From assembly GCA_902481695.1 (NCBI GenBank), contig CABSXY010000113.1, forward strand, positions 1 to 6,295: a DNA stretch of 6,295 bases, given 5' to 3'. Below are positions 1-6,172 of the stretch, piece after piece; positions within the stretch are counted from its first letter, which is position 1; each line of letters opens with the position of its first letter. This DNA is from an uncultured Haemophilus sp. (lineage in GTDB: Bacteria > Pseudomonadota > Gammaproteobacteria > Enterobacterales > Pasteurellaceae). The notes beneath the pieces are model-generated. The model was not told the origin of the DNA, searched no databases, and worked only from the letters and a program-made list of their open reading frames with translations. The translations under genes were made by a program, and so were the position numbers.

Positions 1-2
1 AT

Positions 3-194
3 CCGAATATCACTGAAGAACAATTACAGCGTATTAATCAACGGAAACAAATGCGAACAATCAATGCGCATCAATTGGCGGAAATATTGGAAAAACAAGG
101 CAATTCTGTGGAGTTTATTTCCATTCCCAATAAAAACCACGGTGGCTCAATTCCTGACGCAATCAAACATTGCTTGGAGCAAGTGCAACAATAA
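3..194 (+). CDS. 3' end of a probable esterase-fold alpha/beta hydrolase (5' end outside window)
   Basis: This reading frame is open from the window edge to a TAA at 192-194 and gives 63 residues ending in HCLEQVQQ. What can be seen is a charged helical stretch (TEEQLQRINQRKQMRTINAH) followed by a strand and the turn FISIPNKNHGGSIPDAI. An exposed His-Gly after a short strand near the C-terminus, followed by a last helix, is how the catalytic histidine sits in the esterase-D/enterochelin-esterase type of alpha/beta hydrolase (PF00756). On that reading the His codon is at 138-140. The nucleophile and acid would lie upstream and cannot be checked. The gene points the same way as the que remnants, but a riboswitch leader separates them. 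The family call rests on one short motif and is tentative; the frame being coding is more secure. Confidence 0.55.
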   Translation, partial: PNITEEQLQRINQRKQMRTINAHQLAEILEKQGNSVEFISIPNKNHGGSIPDAIKHCLEQVQQ

Positions 195-236
195 AACGTC
201 CAAAAAAATTTGACCGCTTATTTTCTCTTCATTTTC

Positions 237-293
237 CGTGGTTCGAAACCTTCCCACGATTAGTCAATATTTGACTAGAAAACAAAACTAAGG
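237..293 (+). promoter_or_regulatory. preQ1-I riboswitch in the leader of the que remnant
   Basis: The leader folds as an H-type pseudoknot. Stem P1 is CGTGG (237-241) with CCACG (254-258). Its loop TTCGAAACCTTC holds CCTT (249-252), which is complementary to AAGG (290-293), giving stem P2. The A-rich tail GAAAACAAAACTAAGG (278-293) matches the A-rich strand that runs along P1 in this class. AAGG is also the core of the SD for the ATG at 300, so ligand binding should hide the ribosome site and reduce translation. The class senses 7-aminomethyl-7-deazaguanine and controls queuosine genes, and the genes downstream are que remnants, which supports the call independently. Oddly, a perfect 7-bp hairpin (261-267 with 271-277, loop TAT) sits between P1 and the A-rich tail. 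Folding was done by eye. Confidence 0.85.
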
Positions 294-299
294 ATGTTT

Positions 300-494
300 A
301 TGCAACAAAATAAAAAAGCCCTTGTGATTTTTTCAGGCGGCTAAGACTCTACAACTTGCCTATTTCAGGTCATCGCAGAATTCGGTAAAGAAAATGTCGA
401 AGTACTGACCTTTCAATACGGACAACGTCATGCAATTGAGCTAGAAAAAGGGCTTAACGAATACTTAGCAGAAAAAGGACTAGCAGATGTTTAA
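300..494 (+). pseudogene. queC: queC, 7-cyano-7-deazaguanine synthase: nonsense codon plus large internal deletion
   Basis: QueC makes preQ0 from 7-carboxy-7-deazaguanine, ammonia and ATP in the cytoplasm. The frame from ATG 300 (SD AAGGA at 290-294) reads MQQNKKALVIFSGG, then TAA at 342-344, then DSTTCLFQVIAEFG and on to FQYGQRHAIELEK. The family P-loop is SGGQDSTT, so the glutamine codon has become a stop, most simply CAA to TAA. After ELEK (444-449) the frame goes straight to GLNEYLAEKGLADV and TAA at 492-494. That tail resembles the very end of QueC, after the zinc-binding cysteine cluster. Intact QueC has about 220-230 residues, so roughly 155 central codons are missing, in frame, including the zinc ligands. 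Even with readthrough the product could not work. The end overlaps the queD start by 8 nt (ATGTTTAA), preserving the old operon coupling. Confidence 0.93.
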
Positions 495-552
495 AATTGC
501 AAAAGAATTCAGTTTTGATATGGCACATATGATTAATAGGCATGATGGCAAA
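487..552 (+). pseudogene. queD: queD 5' fragment (6-carboxytetrahydropterin synthase), fused to queE
   Basis: QueD converts dihydroneopterin triphosphate to 6-carboxytetrahydropterin. The ATG at 487 has an SD AAGGA at 475-479, and its 22 codons read MFKIAKEFSFDMAHMINRHDGK. This is the N-terminus of QueD, in which HDGK is normally followed by the catalytic cysteine and the LHGH zinc motif. Only the first candidate zinc histidine (AH, residue 14) remains; the cysteine, the HGH pair and the rest of an approximately 120-140 residue enzyme are gone. At GATGGCAAA (544-552) the frame passes without a break into queE-derived sequence, making one 57-residue ORF from 487 to 660. It could be translated, but it has no plausible catalytic function. 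Confidence 0.88.
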
Positions 553-660
553 ATGAATTTATTAGAAACTATCACTCAATTAGGTCAATTAAATATTCGT
601 GCTAATAAACCTAAATGGCAGTTAAGCCTTCAAACTCATAAGATTATTGGTATCGAGTAA
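544..660 (+). pseudogene. queE: queE 3' fragment (7-carboxy-7-deazaguanine synthase), fused behind queD
   Basis: The second part of the fused ORF reads DGKMNLLETITQLG, QLNIRANKPKWQLS and LQTHKIIGIE, ending with TAA at 658-660. The tail KPKWQLSLQTHK followed by (I/L)IGIE is the C-terminus I recognise from QueE, the radical-SAM enzyme that forms the deazaguanine ring. The radical-SAM cysteine cluster, in the N-terminal half of QueE, is absent, so no activity is possible. DGK occurs both in the queD part (HDGK) and before the queE tail (DGKMN). The shared stretch GATGGCAAA at 544-552 is therefore the likely joint, and the exact crossover within it cannot be placed. The QueE assignment relies on remembered family sequence and was not searched. 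Confidence 0.8.
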
Positions 661-679
661 TATCTTATTAACATCTTTC

Positions 680-705
680 TGAGAAGAATCAGGCGATTCT
701 TCTCA
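680..705 (+). terminator. hairpin terminator after the que remnant
   Basis: GAGAAGAATC (681-690) and GATTCTTCTC (695-704) form a perfect 10-bp stem closed by the loop AGGC; T680 and A705 add one more pair. The hairpin starts 20 nt after the queE stop, where an operon terminator is expected. The following strand is AAATTTGTCTTTCTATTTT, T-rich but without a clean T run, so termination may be weak or partly Rho-assisted. It also separates the decayed operon from the put promoter downstream. Confidence 0.6.
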
Positions 706-793
706 AATTTGTCTTTCTATTTTCTTCAAAAACTAAAAAATATTGCTATTTATTCAGTATTTTCGTGAATTTTACATTATTTCCACACAATTC

Positions 794-809
794 TGTGAGG
801 TGATTCACA
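794..809. promoter_or_regulatory. CRP (cAMP receptor protein) binding site upstream of putA
   Basis: TGTGA-GGTGAT-TCACA matches the CRP consensus half-sites TGTGA and TCACA exactly, with the standard 6-nt spacer. Its centre at 801.5 is about 60.5 nt before the start point predicted at 862, close to the -61.5 class I activator position. CRP control would make proline catabolism depend on low availability of preferred carbon sources, which fits the genes. The site lies in the non-coding gap, 87 nt before the putA start codon. Confidence 0.87.
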
Positions 810-826
810 AATTCGAGAAAAAAGCA

Positions 827-855
827 TTTACTTTTCCCTCTGTTGATTTTATGTT
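827..855 (+). promoter_or_regulatory. sigma70 promoter for putA-putP
   Basis: TTTACT at 827-832 (4 of 6 matches to TTGACA) and TATGTT at 850-855 (4 of 6 to TATAAT) are separated by exactly 17 nt. Transcription would begin near 862, giving a leader of about 34 nt before the putA ATG. The elements are weak alone, as expected for an activator-dependent promoter, and the spacing to the CRP site supports the choice. The start point is predicted, not measured. Confidence 0.6.
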
Positions 856-895
856 CATTAACAATCTTGTAACAAAGCAACAAGGGGTGATTACT

Positions 896-3800
896 ATGTC
901 CTTCCAACTTTCTAAAACCTACCGTCCTGAACGACAACTCATCACCGAAAACTATCGCTTAGATGAGAAAACGGCAGTAGATAACTTGCTTAAAACCTTA
1001 GATTTTACCCAAGAACAAGAAAAACGCATTACTGACAATGCGATCAAACTTATTAACAAACTTCGTCATCTTAAACAAAAACAATATGGCGCAGATGCCT
1101 TAATGCAAGAATTCTCATTAAGCAGTGAAGAAGGTGTCGCACTAATGTGCTTAGCTGAAGCGCTGTTACGTATTCCTGATGCAGAAACCCGCGATGATTT
1201 GATTTATGAAAAATTACGTGATGGTAACTGGAAATCTCACATTGGTAACGCTAACTCATTTTTTATCAACGCAGCTAGTTATGGCTTAGTTTTCGGTAAA
1301 AAAATTAGTGAAAATTTAGACGAAAAAAGCCTCGCAAATGCGTTAAGCCGTAGCTTTGCTCGCTTCTCTGCCCCGATTATGCGTACGCTCATTGTAAAAT
1401 CCATGCAAATCTTAGGGAAACAATTCGTAACTGGCGTTACCATGCAAGAAGCGCTAACGAACATTAAACCTCGTTATGAAAAAGGCTTTACCTTCTCTTT
1501 TGATATGCTTGGTGAAGCAGCCATGACCCAAGCAGATGCAGATCGTTATTTTAATGATTATCTCCATGCCATTGAAAGTGTGGGAAAAGATGCTGCAGGT
1601 CGCACTATCTATAATGGTAACAGTGTTTCCGTTAAACTTTCTGCTATCCATCCAAAATATTGGCGTGCAAAATATGATCGTGTTATCGACGAGCTTTATC
1701 CGCGCGTAAAAGAACTTTTCTTACTCGCAAAAAAATATAACATCAGCGTAAACATTGATGCAGAAGAAGCTAGCCGCTTAGAACTATCTCTGGATTTAGT
1801 CGAAAAATTACTAGATGAGCCAGAACTCAAAGGTTACAAAGGTATTGGCTATGTTGTTCAAGCCTACTCTAAACGTTGCCCATTTGTGTTGGATTACTTA
1901 ATCAATCTTGCTCGCGAAAAAGACGGTTACTTGATGATTCGCCTTGTAAAAGGAGCTTATTGGGATAGCGAAATAAAATGGGCGCAAGCGGATGGCTTAG
2001 ATGGCTTCCCACTTTATACTCGCAAAAATCACACCGATATCTCTTATATTGCCTGTGCGAAAAAATTACTTGCTGCTCAAGATGTGATCTACCCACAATT
2101 TGCAACTCATAACGTACAAACCATGTGTACGATCCACGAATTAGGTCAAGGCAAACAATTTGAATTCCAATGCTTACATGGCATGGGTGAAAGCTTATAC
2201 GACAACATTGTTGGCAAAGAGAATTTCAATCGCCAAGTCCGTGTTTACGCACCTGTAGGTACACATGCGACCTTATTAGCTTACTTAGTTCGCCGTTTAT
2301 TAGAAAACGGGGCAAACTCATCATTTGTTCATCAATTGGTCGATGAAAATATTCCGGTAGAACAATTAGTGATTCCGCCTTGGAAACTTTATGAGAAATC
2401 TAATGGTGAACCGAATAAATTAGTGCGCAATCCACTTGAGCTATTTAGTGATCGTAGAAACTCTGCAGGTTTTGATTTAAGCAACGAATTTGAGTTAGCT
2501 AAATTGGAACAAGCATTAAACGAAGCACCTATCGAAAATGCGCAATCACTCACAGTGCTGGCTAATGCAGAAAACTTAGCTGCACATACCGTCGTCAATC
2601 CAGCTAATCTGAAAGAGAACTTAGCGGAAGTTGCCTTCTTAAACCCAACTGAAGCACAAGCTGTGTTTAATGCGGCAAATAATGAGACATGGGCAGCACA
2701 AAGCTCAACTGAACGAGCAAATGTATTACGAAAAGCCGCCGATTTATATGAAGAAAACTTCGGCTTATTGATGAAACTTGCTATTGTTGAAGCTGGTAAA
2801 ACATTACCAAATGCAATTGCAGAGCTACGAGAAGCGGTCGATTTTCTCAGATATTATGCAAATCAGCTTGAATATCTCGCAAAAGATCAACACTTAGGTC
2901 CACCACGCGGAAAAGTTCTCTGTATTTCGCCTTGGAACTTCCCTTTAGCTATCTTTACTGGACAAGTCGCTGCAAGCCTTGCAGCAGGAAATGCGGTAAT
3001 TGCCAAACCAGCAGAACAAACTTCTCTTATTGCATATGCAGCAGTAAAACTTTTACACCAAGCAGGCGTACCAAAAGAGGCATTACAATTGGTGCTTGGA
3101 GCTGGCGATTTAGGAGCGGCATTAGTACAACAAGCTTTTGATGGCGTTGTGTTTACTGGCTCAACTGAAGTTGCAAAATTGATTGAAAAACGAATTGCAC
3201 AAGCGGATAACGATCCTGTTTTAATCGCTGAAACTGGTGGACAAAACGTATTAGTATCTGACTCTTCTGCATTACCAGAACAGGTTGTTGCAGATGTTTT
3301 ACGCTCTGCATTTGACTCTGCTGGTCAACGCTGTTCTGCGCTACGTATCTTGTTATTACAAGAAGATGTCGCAGATCATTACTATAAAATGATTACAGAA
3401 GCGATTAACGAATTTAGCCTTGGTGACCCTCGTTTACTCTCAACGGATATTGGCCCTGTAATTGATCAAGAAGCAAAACAAAACCTAGAAAACCATAAAG
3501 CGAATATGCGGAAAGTCGCTCGTGCCTATGTCGAATTAGAGGCACCAACCAATGGTCATTTTGTCGCACCAGCAGTCTATCTTTTAGATAATCTTAACCA
3601 ATTACAACGTGAAGTGTTTGGTCCTATCTTACACATCGTGCGTTATAAAAAAGAGAACTTGGTTAACGTACTCAATGAAGTTAATGCGAAAGGTTATGCG
3701 CTAACTGGTGGTTGCCATAGCCGTATCCGTAAACAGATGGACTTAGTTGAAAAACATCTCAACTGCGGTAACTTCTATATTAACCGTAATATTGTTGGTG

Positions 3801-4348
3801 CAGTTGTGGGCGTACAACCATTTGGTGGTCATGGTTTATCTGGTACAGGCCCGAAAGCCGGTGGCGAATTCTATTTGCAACGTTTAACAAAAACAGACCG
3901 CTACTACAGCCAATTCGGCGACGAAAACAGTCTGGGTAATGCACAACCTGTTTTAGACAGTATCACTGGTGAACGTAACTCATTAGCTTACCTGCCTTCT
4001 GAAGTAGCAATTTTAAATGGCGATTTAGCTGCATCAGAAAAAGCTGCCAATAAACTATTGGCAAAAGGCTTTACGATTTTAGTTGAGCCAAGTCATCCTT
4101 TAGCTAAATCGGGTAAAGCTGGCGTACGAGTTGATACTAAATTAGGTCACTGCCAAAAAGGTATCTACTTAGCAGAATTAAGCAAAGAACGACGCCAATG
4201 GTTAGCTGAAAACAGCTCAGCTATTTTTAAATGCTATGATTGGCAAACTACCCAAGATATTTTACCGCTATACTATGAGTTCTCTCGCAGTTACAACACC
4301 ACAGCTGCTGGCGGAAACACCTCGTTAATGTCTTCTGAAGAACATTAA
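896..4348 (+). CDS. putA: bifunctional proline dehydrogenase / L-glutamate-gamma-semialdehyde dehydrogenase PutA, type B (no DNA-binding domain)
   Basis: PutA oxidises proline to P5C with FAD, passing electrons to the membrane quinone pool, then oxidises glutamate semialdehyde to glutamate with NAD+. The 1150-residue protein shows the proline dehydrogenase barrel motifs SVKLSAIHPKY (from 245), KGAYWD (352-357), FATHN (402-406), EFQCLHGMGE (423-432) and RVYAPVGTH (from 449). The paired arginines at 466-467 in YLVRRLLENGAN correspond to the proline-carboxylate-binding pair. The aldehyde dehydrogenase half has SPWNFP (678-683), Glu779 in ETGGQN, nucleophile Cys813 in AGQRCSALR, and EVFGP (906-910). 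The tail NTTAAGGNTSLM (from 1134) is the C-terminal motif of long PutAs. E. coli PutA has about 1320 residues and begins with a ribbon-helix-helix repressor domain; that is absent here, matching type B. ATG 896 was chosen because AGGGGTGA lies 7 nt upstream; the in-frame extension to 743 runs through promoter elements. Confidence 0.98.
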   Translation: MSFQLSKTYRPERQLITENYRLDEKTAVDNLLKTLDFTQEQEKRITDNAIKLINKLRHLKQKQYGADALMQEFSLSSEEGVALMCLAEALLRIPDAETRDDLIYEKLRDGNWKSHIGNANSFFINAASYGLVFGKKISENLDEKSLANALSRSFARFSAPIMRTLIVKSMQILGKQFVTGVTMQEALTNIKPRYEKGFTFSFDMLGEAAMTQADADRYFNDYLHAIESVGKDAAGRTIYNGNSVSVKLSAIHPKYWRAKYDRVIDELYPRVKELFLLAKKYNISVNIDAEEASRLELSLDLVEKLLDEPELKGYKGIGYVVQAYSKRCPFVLDYLINLAREKDGYLMIRLVKGAYWDSEIKWAQADGLDGFPLYTRKNHTDISYIACAKKLLAAQDVIYPQFATHNVQTMCTIHELGQGKQFEFQCLHGMGESLYDNIVGKENFNRQVRVYAPVGTHATLLAYLVRRLLENGANSSFVHQLVDENIPVEQLVIPPWKLYEKSNGEPNKLVRNPLELFSDRRNSAGFDLSNEFELAKLEQALNEAPIENAQSLTVLANAENLAAHTVVNPANLKENLAEVAFLNPTEAQAVFNAANNETWAAQSSTERANVLRKAADLYEENFGLLMKLAIVEAGKTLPNAIAELREAVDFLRYYANQLEYLAKDQHLGPPRGKVLCISPWNFPLAIFTGQVAASLAAGNAVIAKPAEQTSLIAYAAVKLLHQAGVPKEALQLVLGAGDLGAALVQQAFDGVVFTGSTEVAKLIEKRIAQADNDPVLIAETGGQNVLVSDSSALPEQVVADVLRSAFDSAGQRCSALRILLLQEDVADHYYKMITEAINEFSLGDPRLLSTDIGPVIDQEAKQNLENHKANMRKVARAYVELEAPTNGHFVAPAVYLLDNLNQLQREVFGPILHIVRYKKENLVNVLNEVNAKGYALTGGCHSRIRKQMDLVEKHLNCGNFYINRNIVGAVVGVQPFGGHGLSGTGPKAGGEFYLQRLTKTDRYYSQFGDENSLGNAQPVLDSITGERNSLAYLPSEVAILNGDLAASEKAANKLLAKGFTILVEPSHPLAKSGKAGVRVDTKLGHCQKGIYLAELSKERRQWLAENSSAIFKCYDWQTTQDILPLYYEFSRSYNTTAAGGNTSLMSSEEH

Positions 4349-4361
4349 GAAGGAGTGATTT

Positions 4362-5852
4362 ATGCAAATTTACATTACCTTTGGGCTCTATTTGCTCATT
4401 ATTTTAGGCATTGGGTTATATGCCTACCGTTCCACGCAGAATTTTGACGACTATATTCTAGGGGGGCGCAAAATGGGCAGTTTTGTTACTGCCATGTCTG
4501 CTGGTGCATCAGATATGTCCGGCTGGTTATTAATGGGATTACCTGGAGCAATTTTTCTCTCTGGTTTATCCGAAGCTTGGATTGTTGTTGGGTTAACTAT
4601 TGGGGCTTATTTGAACTATCGTGTTGTTGCTGGCCGCTTGCGTATTTTTACTGAAAAATATAGTAATGCCTTAACGTTACCGGAGTTCTTTGCACAACGT
4701 TTTCCACGTCAGAAAAAAGCACTGAAAATCATCTCTTCAGGTATTATCTTGTTCTTCTTTACCATCTATTGTGCCTCTGGAGTAGTGGCTGGTGCGAAAT
4801 TATTCCAAAGCCTATTAGGCATGGATTACACTACCGCACTTTGGTTTGGTGCGATTGCGACCATTAGCTACACCTTTATTGGTGGGTACTTAGCAGTTTC
4901 TTGGAGTGATACCATTCAGGCTTCATTGATGATTTTTGCTCTAATTCTTGCTCCTGTGATGGTTATTCTCTCGATCAGTTGGGATGATCTCACAATGGCA
5001 CTTGAAGCAAAATCTGCTGTAACAGGTATTCCTTATAGTAACTGGTTGCACAACGTTTCTGGTATTGGTGTAGTGTCTGCCTTGGCATGGGGTTTAGGTT
5101 ACTTCGGTCAACCACATATTTTGGCTCGCTTTATGGCTGCAGACTCTGTTGCTTCTTTAAATAAAGCACGCAAAATCGGTATTACTTGGATGATCCTTTG
5201 CTTAAGTGGTGCAGTTGCTGTCGGTTATTTTGGACTAGCTTATTTCACTGAAAGAAACATTGACCTTGCGAATGCAGAATCTGTATTCATTGAATTATCC
5301 AAAGTCATGTTTAACCCTTGGATTGTCGGCATCATATTATCTGCAATTCTTGCCGCAATTATGAGTACCTTATCTGCGCAATTATTGATGTGTTCTGCGG
5401 CTATTACAGAAGATTTCTATAAAGGTTTCTTCCGTAAAAATGCCTCTAGCACAGAATTAGTTTGGGTTGGTCGCTTAATGGTGTTACTCATCTCTGTCAT
5501 TGCTATCGTTATCGCACATGACCCTAACTCAAAAGTGATGGGATTAGTTTCGTACGCTTGGGCTGGCTTTGGTGCTGCATTTGGACCAGTTGTGATTCTT
5601 TCTCTCTTTAACCGTAACATTAGCTCAAAAGCTGCATTATGGGGAATGCTATCTGGCGCTATCACCGTCGTTGCATGGAGCCCACTCATGCGCTATCTAG
5701 GCTGGGACGATTTATCCAAACTTTATGAGATTATTCCCGGTTTCTTAGTTTGCTCATTTATTACTTTAACATCATCTGTCTTTGCACCTGTTCATCCGAA
5801 AGTGCAACAACAATTTGATGAAGCCTTAGCTGAATTTGAAACCAGATGCTAA
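4362..5852 (+). CDS. putP: sodium/proline symporter PutP
   Basis: PutP is an inner-membrane transporter of the sodium:solute symporter family (LeuT fold) that brings in proline with Na+. The 496-residue protein is near the 502 residues of E. coli PutP and is collinear with it: RSTQNFDDYILGGR, SAGASDMSGWLLMGLPGA, FFTIYCASG, GWGLGYFGQPHILARFMAAD in closely related form, ITWMILCLSGAVAVGYFG, MSTLSAQLL and LVSYAWAGFGAAFGPVV. Residues matching known E. coli functional sites are present: Arg36 (R40), Asp51 (D55), Ser53 (S57), Gly59 (G63) and Ser335/Thr336 (S340/T341). The hydrophobic pattern fits 12-13 membrane helices. AAGGAG at 4350-4355 lies 6 nt before the ATG, and only 13 nt separate it from putA, so the pair is probably one transcript. 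No clear terminator follows; an IS remnant begins 27 nt after the stop. Confidence 0.98.
   Translation: MQIYITFGLYLLIILGIGLYAYRSTQNFDDYILGGRKMGSFVTAMSAGASDMSGWLLMGLPGAIFLSGLSEAWIVVGLTIGAYLNYRVVAGRLRIFTEKYSNALTLPEFFAQRFPRQKKALKIISSGIILFFFTIYCASGVVAGAKLFQSLLGMDYTTALWFGAIATISYTFIGGYLAVSWSDTIQASLMIFALILAPVMVILSISWDDLTMALEAKSAVTGIPYSNWLHNVSGIGVVSALAWGLGYFGQPHILARFMAADSVASLNKARKIGITWMILCLSGAVAVGYFGLAYFTERNIDLANAESVFIELSKVMFNPWIVGIILSAILAAIMSTLSAQLLMCSAAITEDFYKGFFRKNASSTELVWVGRLMVLLISVIAIVIAHDPNSKVMGLVSYAWAGFGAAFGPVVILSLFNRNISSKAALWGMLSGAITVVAWSPLMRYLGWDDLSKLYEIIPGFLVCSFITLTSSVFAPVHPKVQQQFDEALAEFETRC
4833..4841 (-). other. Haemophilus-type DNA uptake signal core
   Basis: ACCGCACTT on the plus strand is AAGTGCGGT on the minus strand, the 9-bp core of the Hin-type uptake signal used by naturally competent Pasteurellaceae. 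It lies in the putP coding sequence, read as Thr-Ala-Leu. It is the only perfect core I found in the window, so chance is possible, but it agrees with the family suggested by the proteins. Confidence 0.8.
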
Positions 5853-5879
5853 CTTTATTTAACAAAAAACTAAACAAAA

Positions 5880-5904
5880 TGATCTAACCCCAAAAAGTTA
5901 GACT
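5880..5904. repeat. terminal inverted repeat, OrfB-side end of the IS remnant
   Basis: This 25-bp end starts TGATCTAACCCC and finishes GTTAGACT. It differs from its partner at four ungapped positions in the middle, equivalent to loss of one base (GCA versus AA) and gain of one A in the A run. It sits directly after the short putP 3' tail. Confidence 0.87.
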
Positions 5905-5905
5905 G

Positions 5906-6040
5906 TTATTTAAAGGACTGCTTTCGATATTGTATCGGACTCAGTCCTTTTAATTTTAATTGGATTCGTTCTTCATTATAGTACCGGACATAATCATTGA
6001 TAACCTTTTCAAGTTCATCAATGCTAGTAAACGATTTTCC
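5906..6040 (-). pseudogene. C-terminal fragment of an IS3-family OrfB transposase
   Basis: Read on the minus strand, the 44 codons give KSFTSIDELEKVINDYVRYY, then NEERIQLKLKG, LSPIQYRKQSFK and TAA (complement of 5906-5908). YYNEERIQ followed by L-x-G-L-S-P-x-Q-Y-R is the hallmark end of the DDE integrase domain of IS3-family transposases (the rve_3 region). The glutamate of the DDE triad lies upstream of this segment in intact proteins, so the whole catalytic core is missing. The fragment has no start of its own and is out of frame with the OrfA fragment. Confidence 0.9.
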
Positions 6041-6117
6041 GTGAAAGCAAGATTTTCGTGATGTTCGAAATAGAAATTCACGACTTGTTGTTTGAAAAGT
6101 TGATTATATTTAGTCAT
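6040..6117 (-). pseudogene. N-terminal fragment of an IS3-family OrfA
   Basis: From the minus-strand ATG (complement of 6115-6117) the frame gives MTKYNQLFKQQVVNFYFEHH and ENLAFT, then enters OrfB-derived DNA in the wrong frame and stops at 5956-5958. About 26 codons look native: a basic, helical opening typical of the helix-turn-helix OrfA that helps the transposase bind DNA ends. An SD-like AAGGTG lies upstream, within a nested inverted repeat. The fused 53-residue ORF is probably meaningless. Confidence 0.75.
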
Positions 6118-6122
6118 AAAAA

Positions 6123-6172
6123 ATCTGCACCTTAATCAGTTAGAAGTTTAGTCTAACTTTTGGGGTGCAGAT
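6123..6172 (-). repeat. nested inverted repeats covering the OrfA ribosome site
   Basis: ATCTGCACC (6123-6131) and GGTGCAGAT (6164-6172) are perfect 9-nt complements. Inside them GTTAGA (6139-6144) and TCTAAC (6152-6157) form a second 6-bp stem. The outer arm at 6164-6172 is part of the terminal repeat; the inner arm covers the SD-like AAGGTG before the OrfA ATG. A minus-strand transcript entering from outside would fold this into one long hairpin. Confidence 0.75.

Noticed and set aside
213..221. ACCGCTTAT as an Actinobacillus-type uptake signal (ACCGCTTGT)
   Set aside because: It has one mismatch, and similar near matches (GCAAGCGGA-like strings in putA) occur by chance; only the perfect Hin-type core was listed.
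210..233. TTGACC as a -35 box for the que leader
   Set aside because: No acceptable -10 lies 16-18 nt downstream before the riboswitch; the nearby T-rich sequence gives only poor matches.
294..299. Alternative queC start at ATG 294, in the same frame
   Set aside because: It overlaps the SD AAGGA, leaving no spacing; ATG 300 is correctly spaced.
743..895. In-frame N-terminal extension of putA by 51 codons from a TTG
   Set aside because: It contains the CRP site and predicted promoter, has no SD, encodes no ribbon-helix-helix or other domain, and ATG 896 has a strong ribosome site with typical family sequence starting there.
1279..5689. Short open frames on either strand inside putA and putP
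   Set aside because: They overlap strongly conserved coding sequence, show no domain or credible ribosome site, and are expected shadows.
5956..6117. Minus-strand 53-codon ORF inside the IS remnant as a novel small protein
   Set aside because: It is OrfA's first codons followed by out-of-frame OrfB DNA, so a deletion by-product is the simpler reading.
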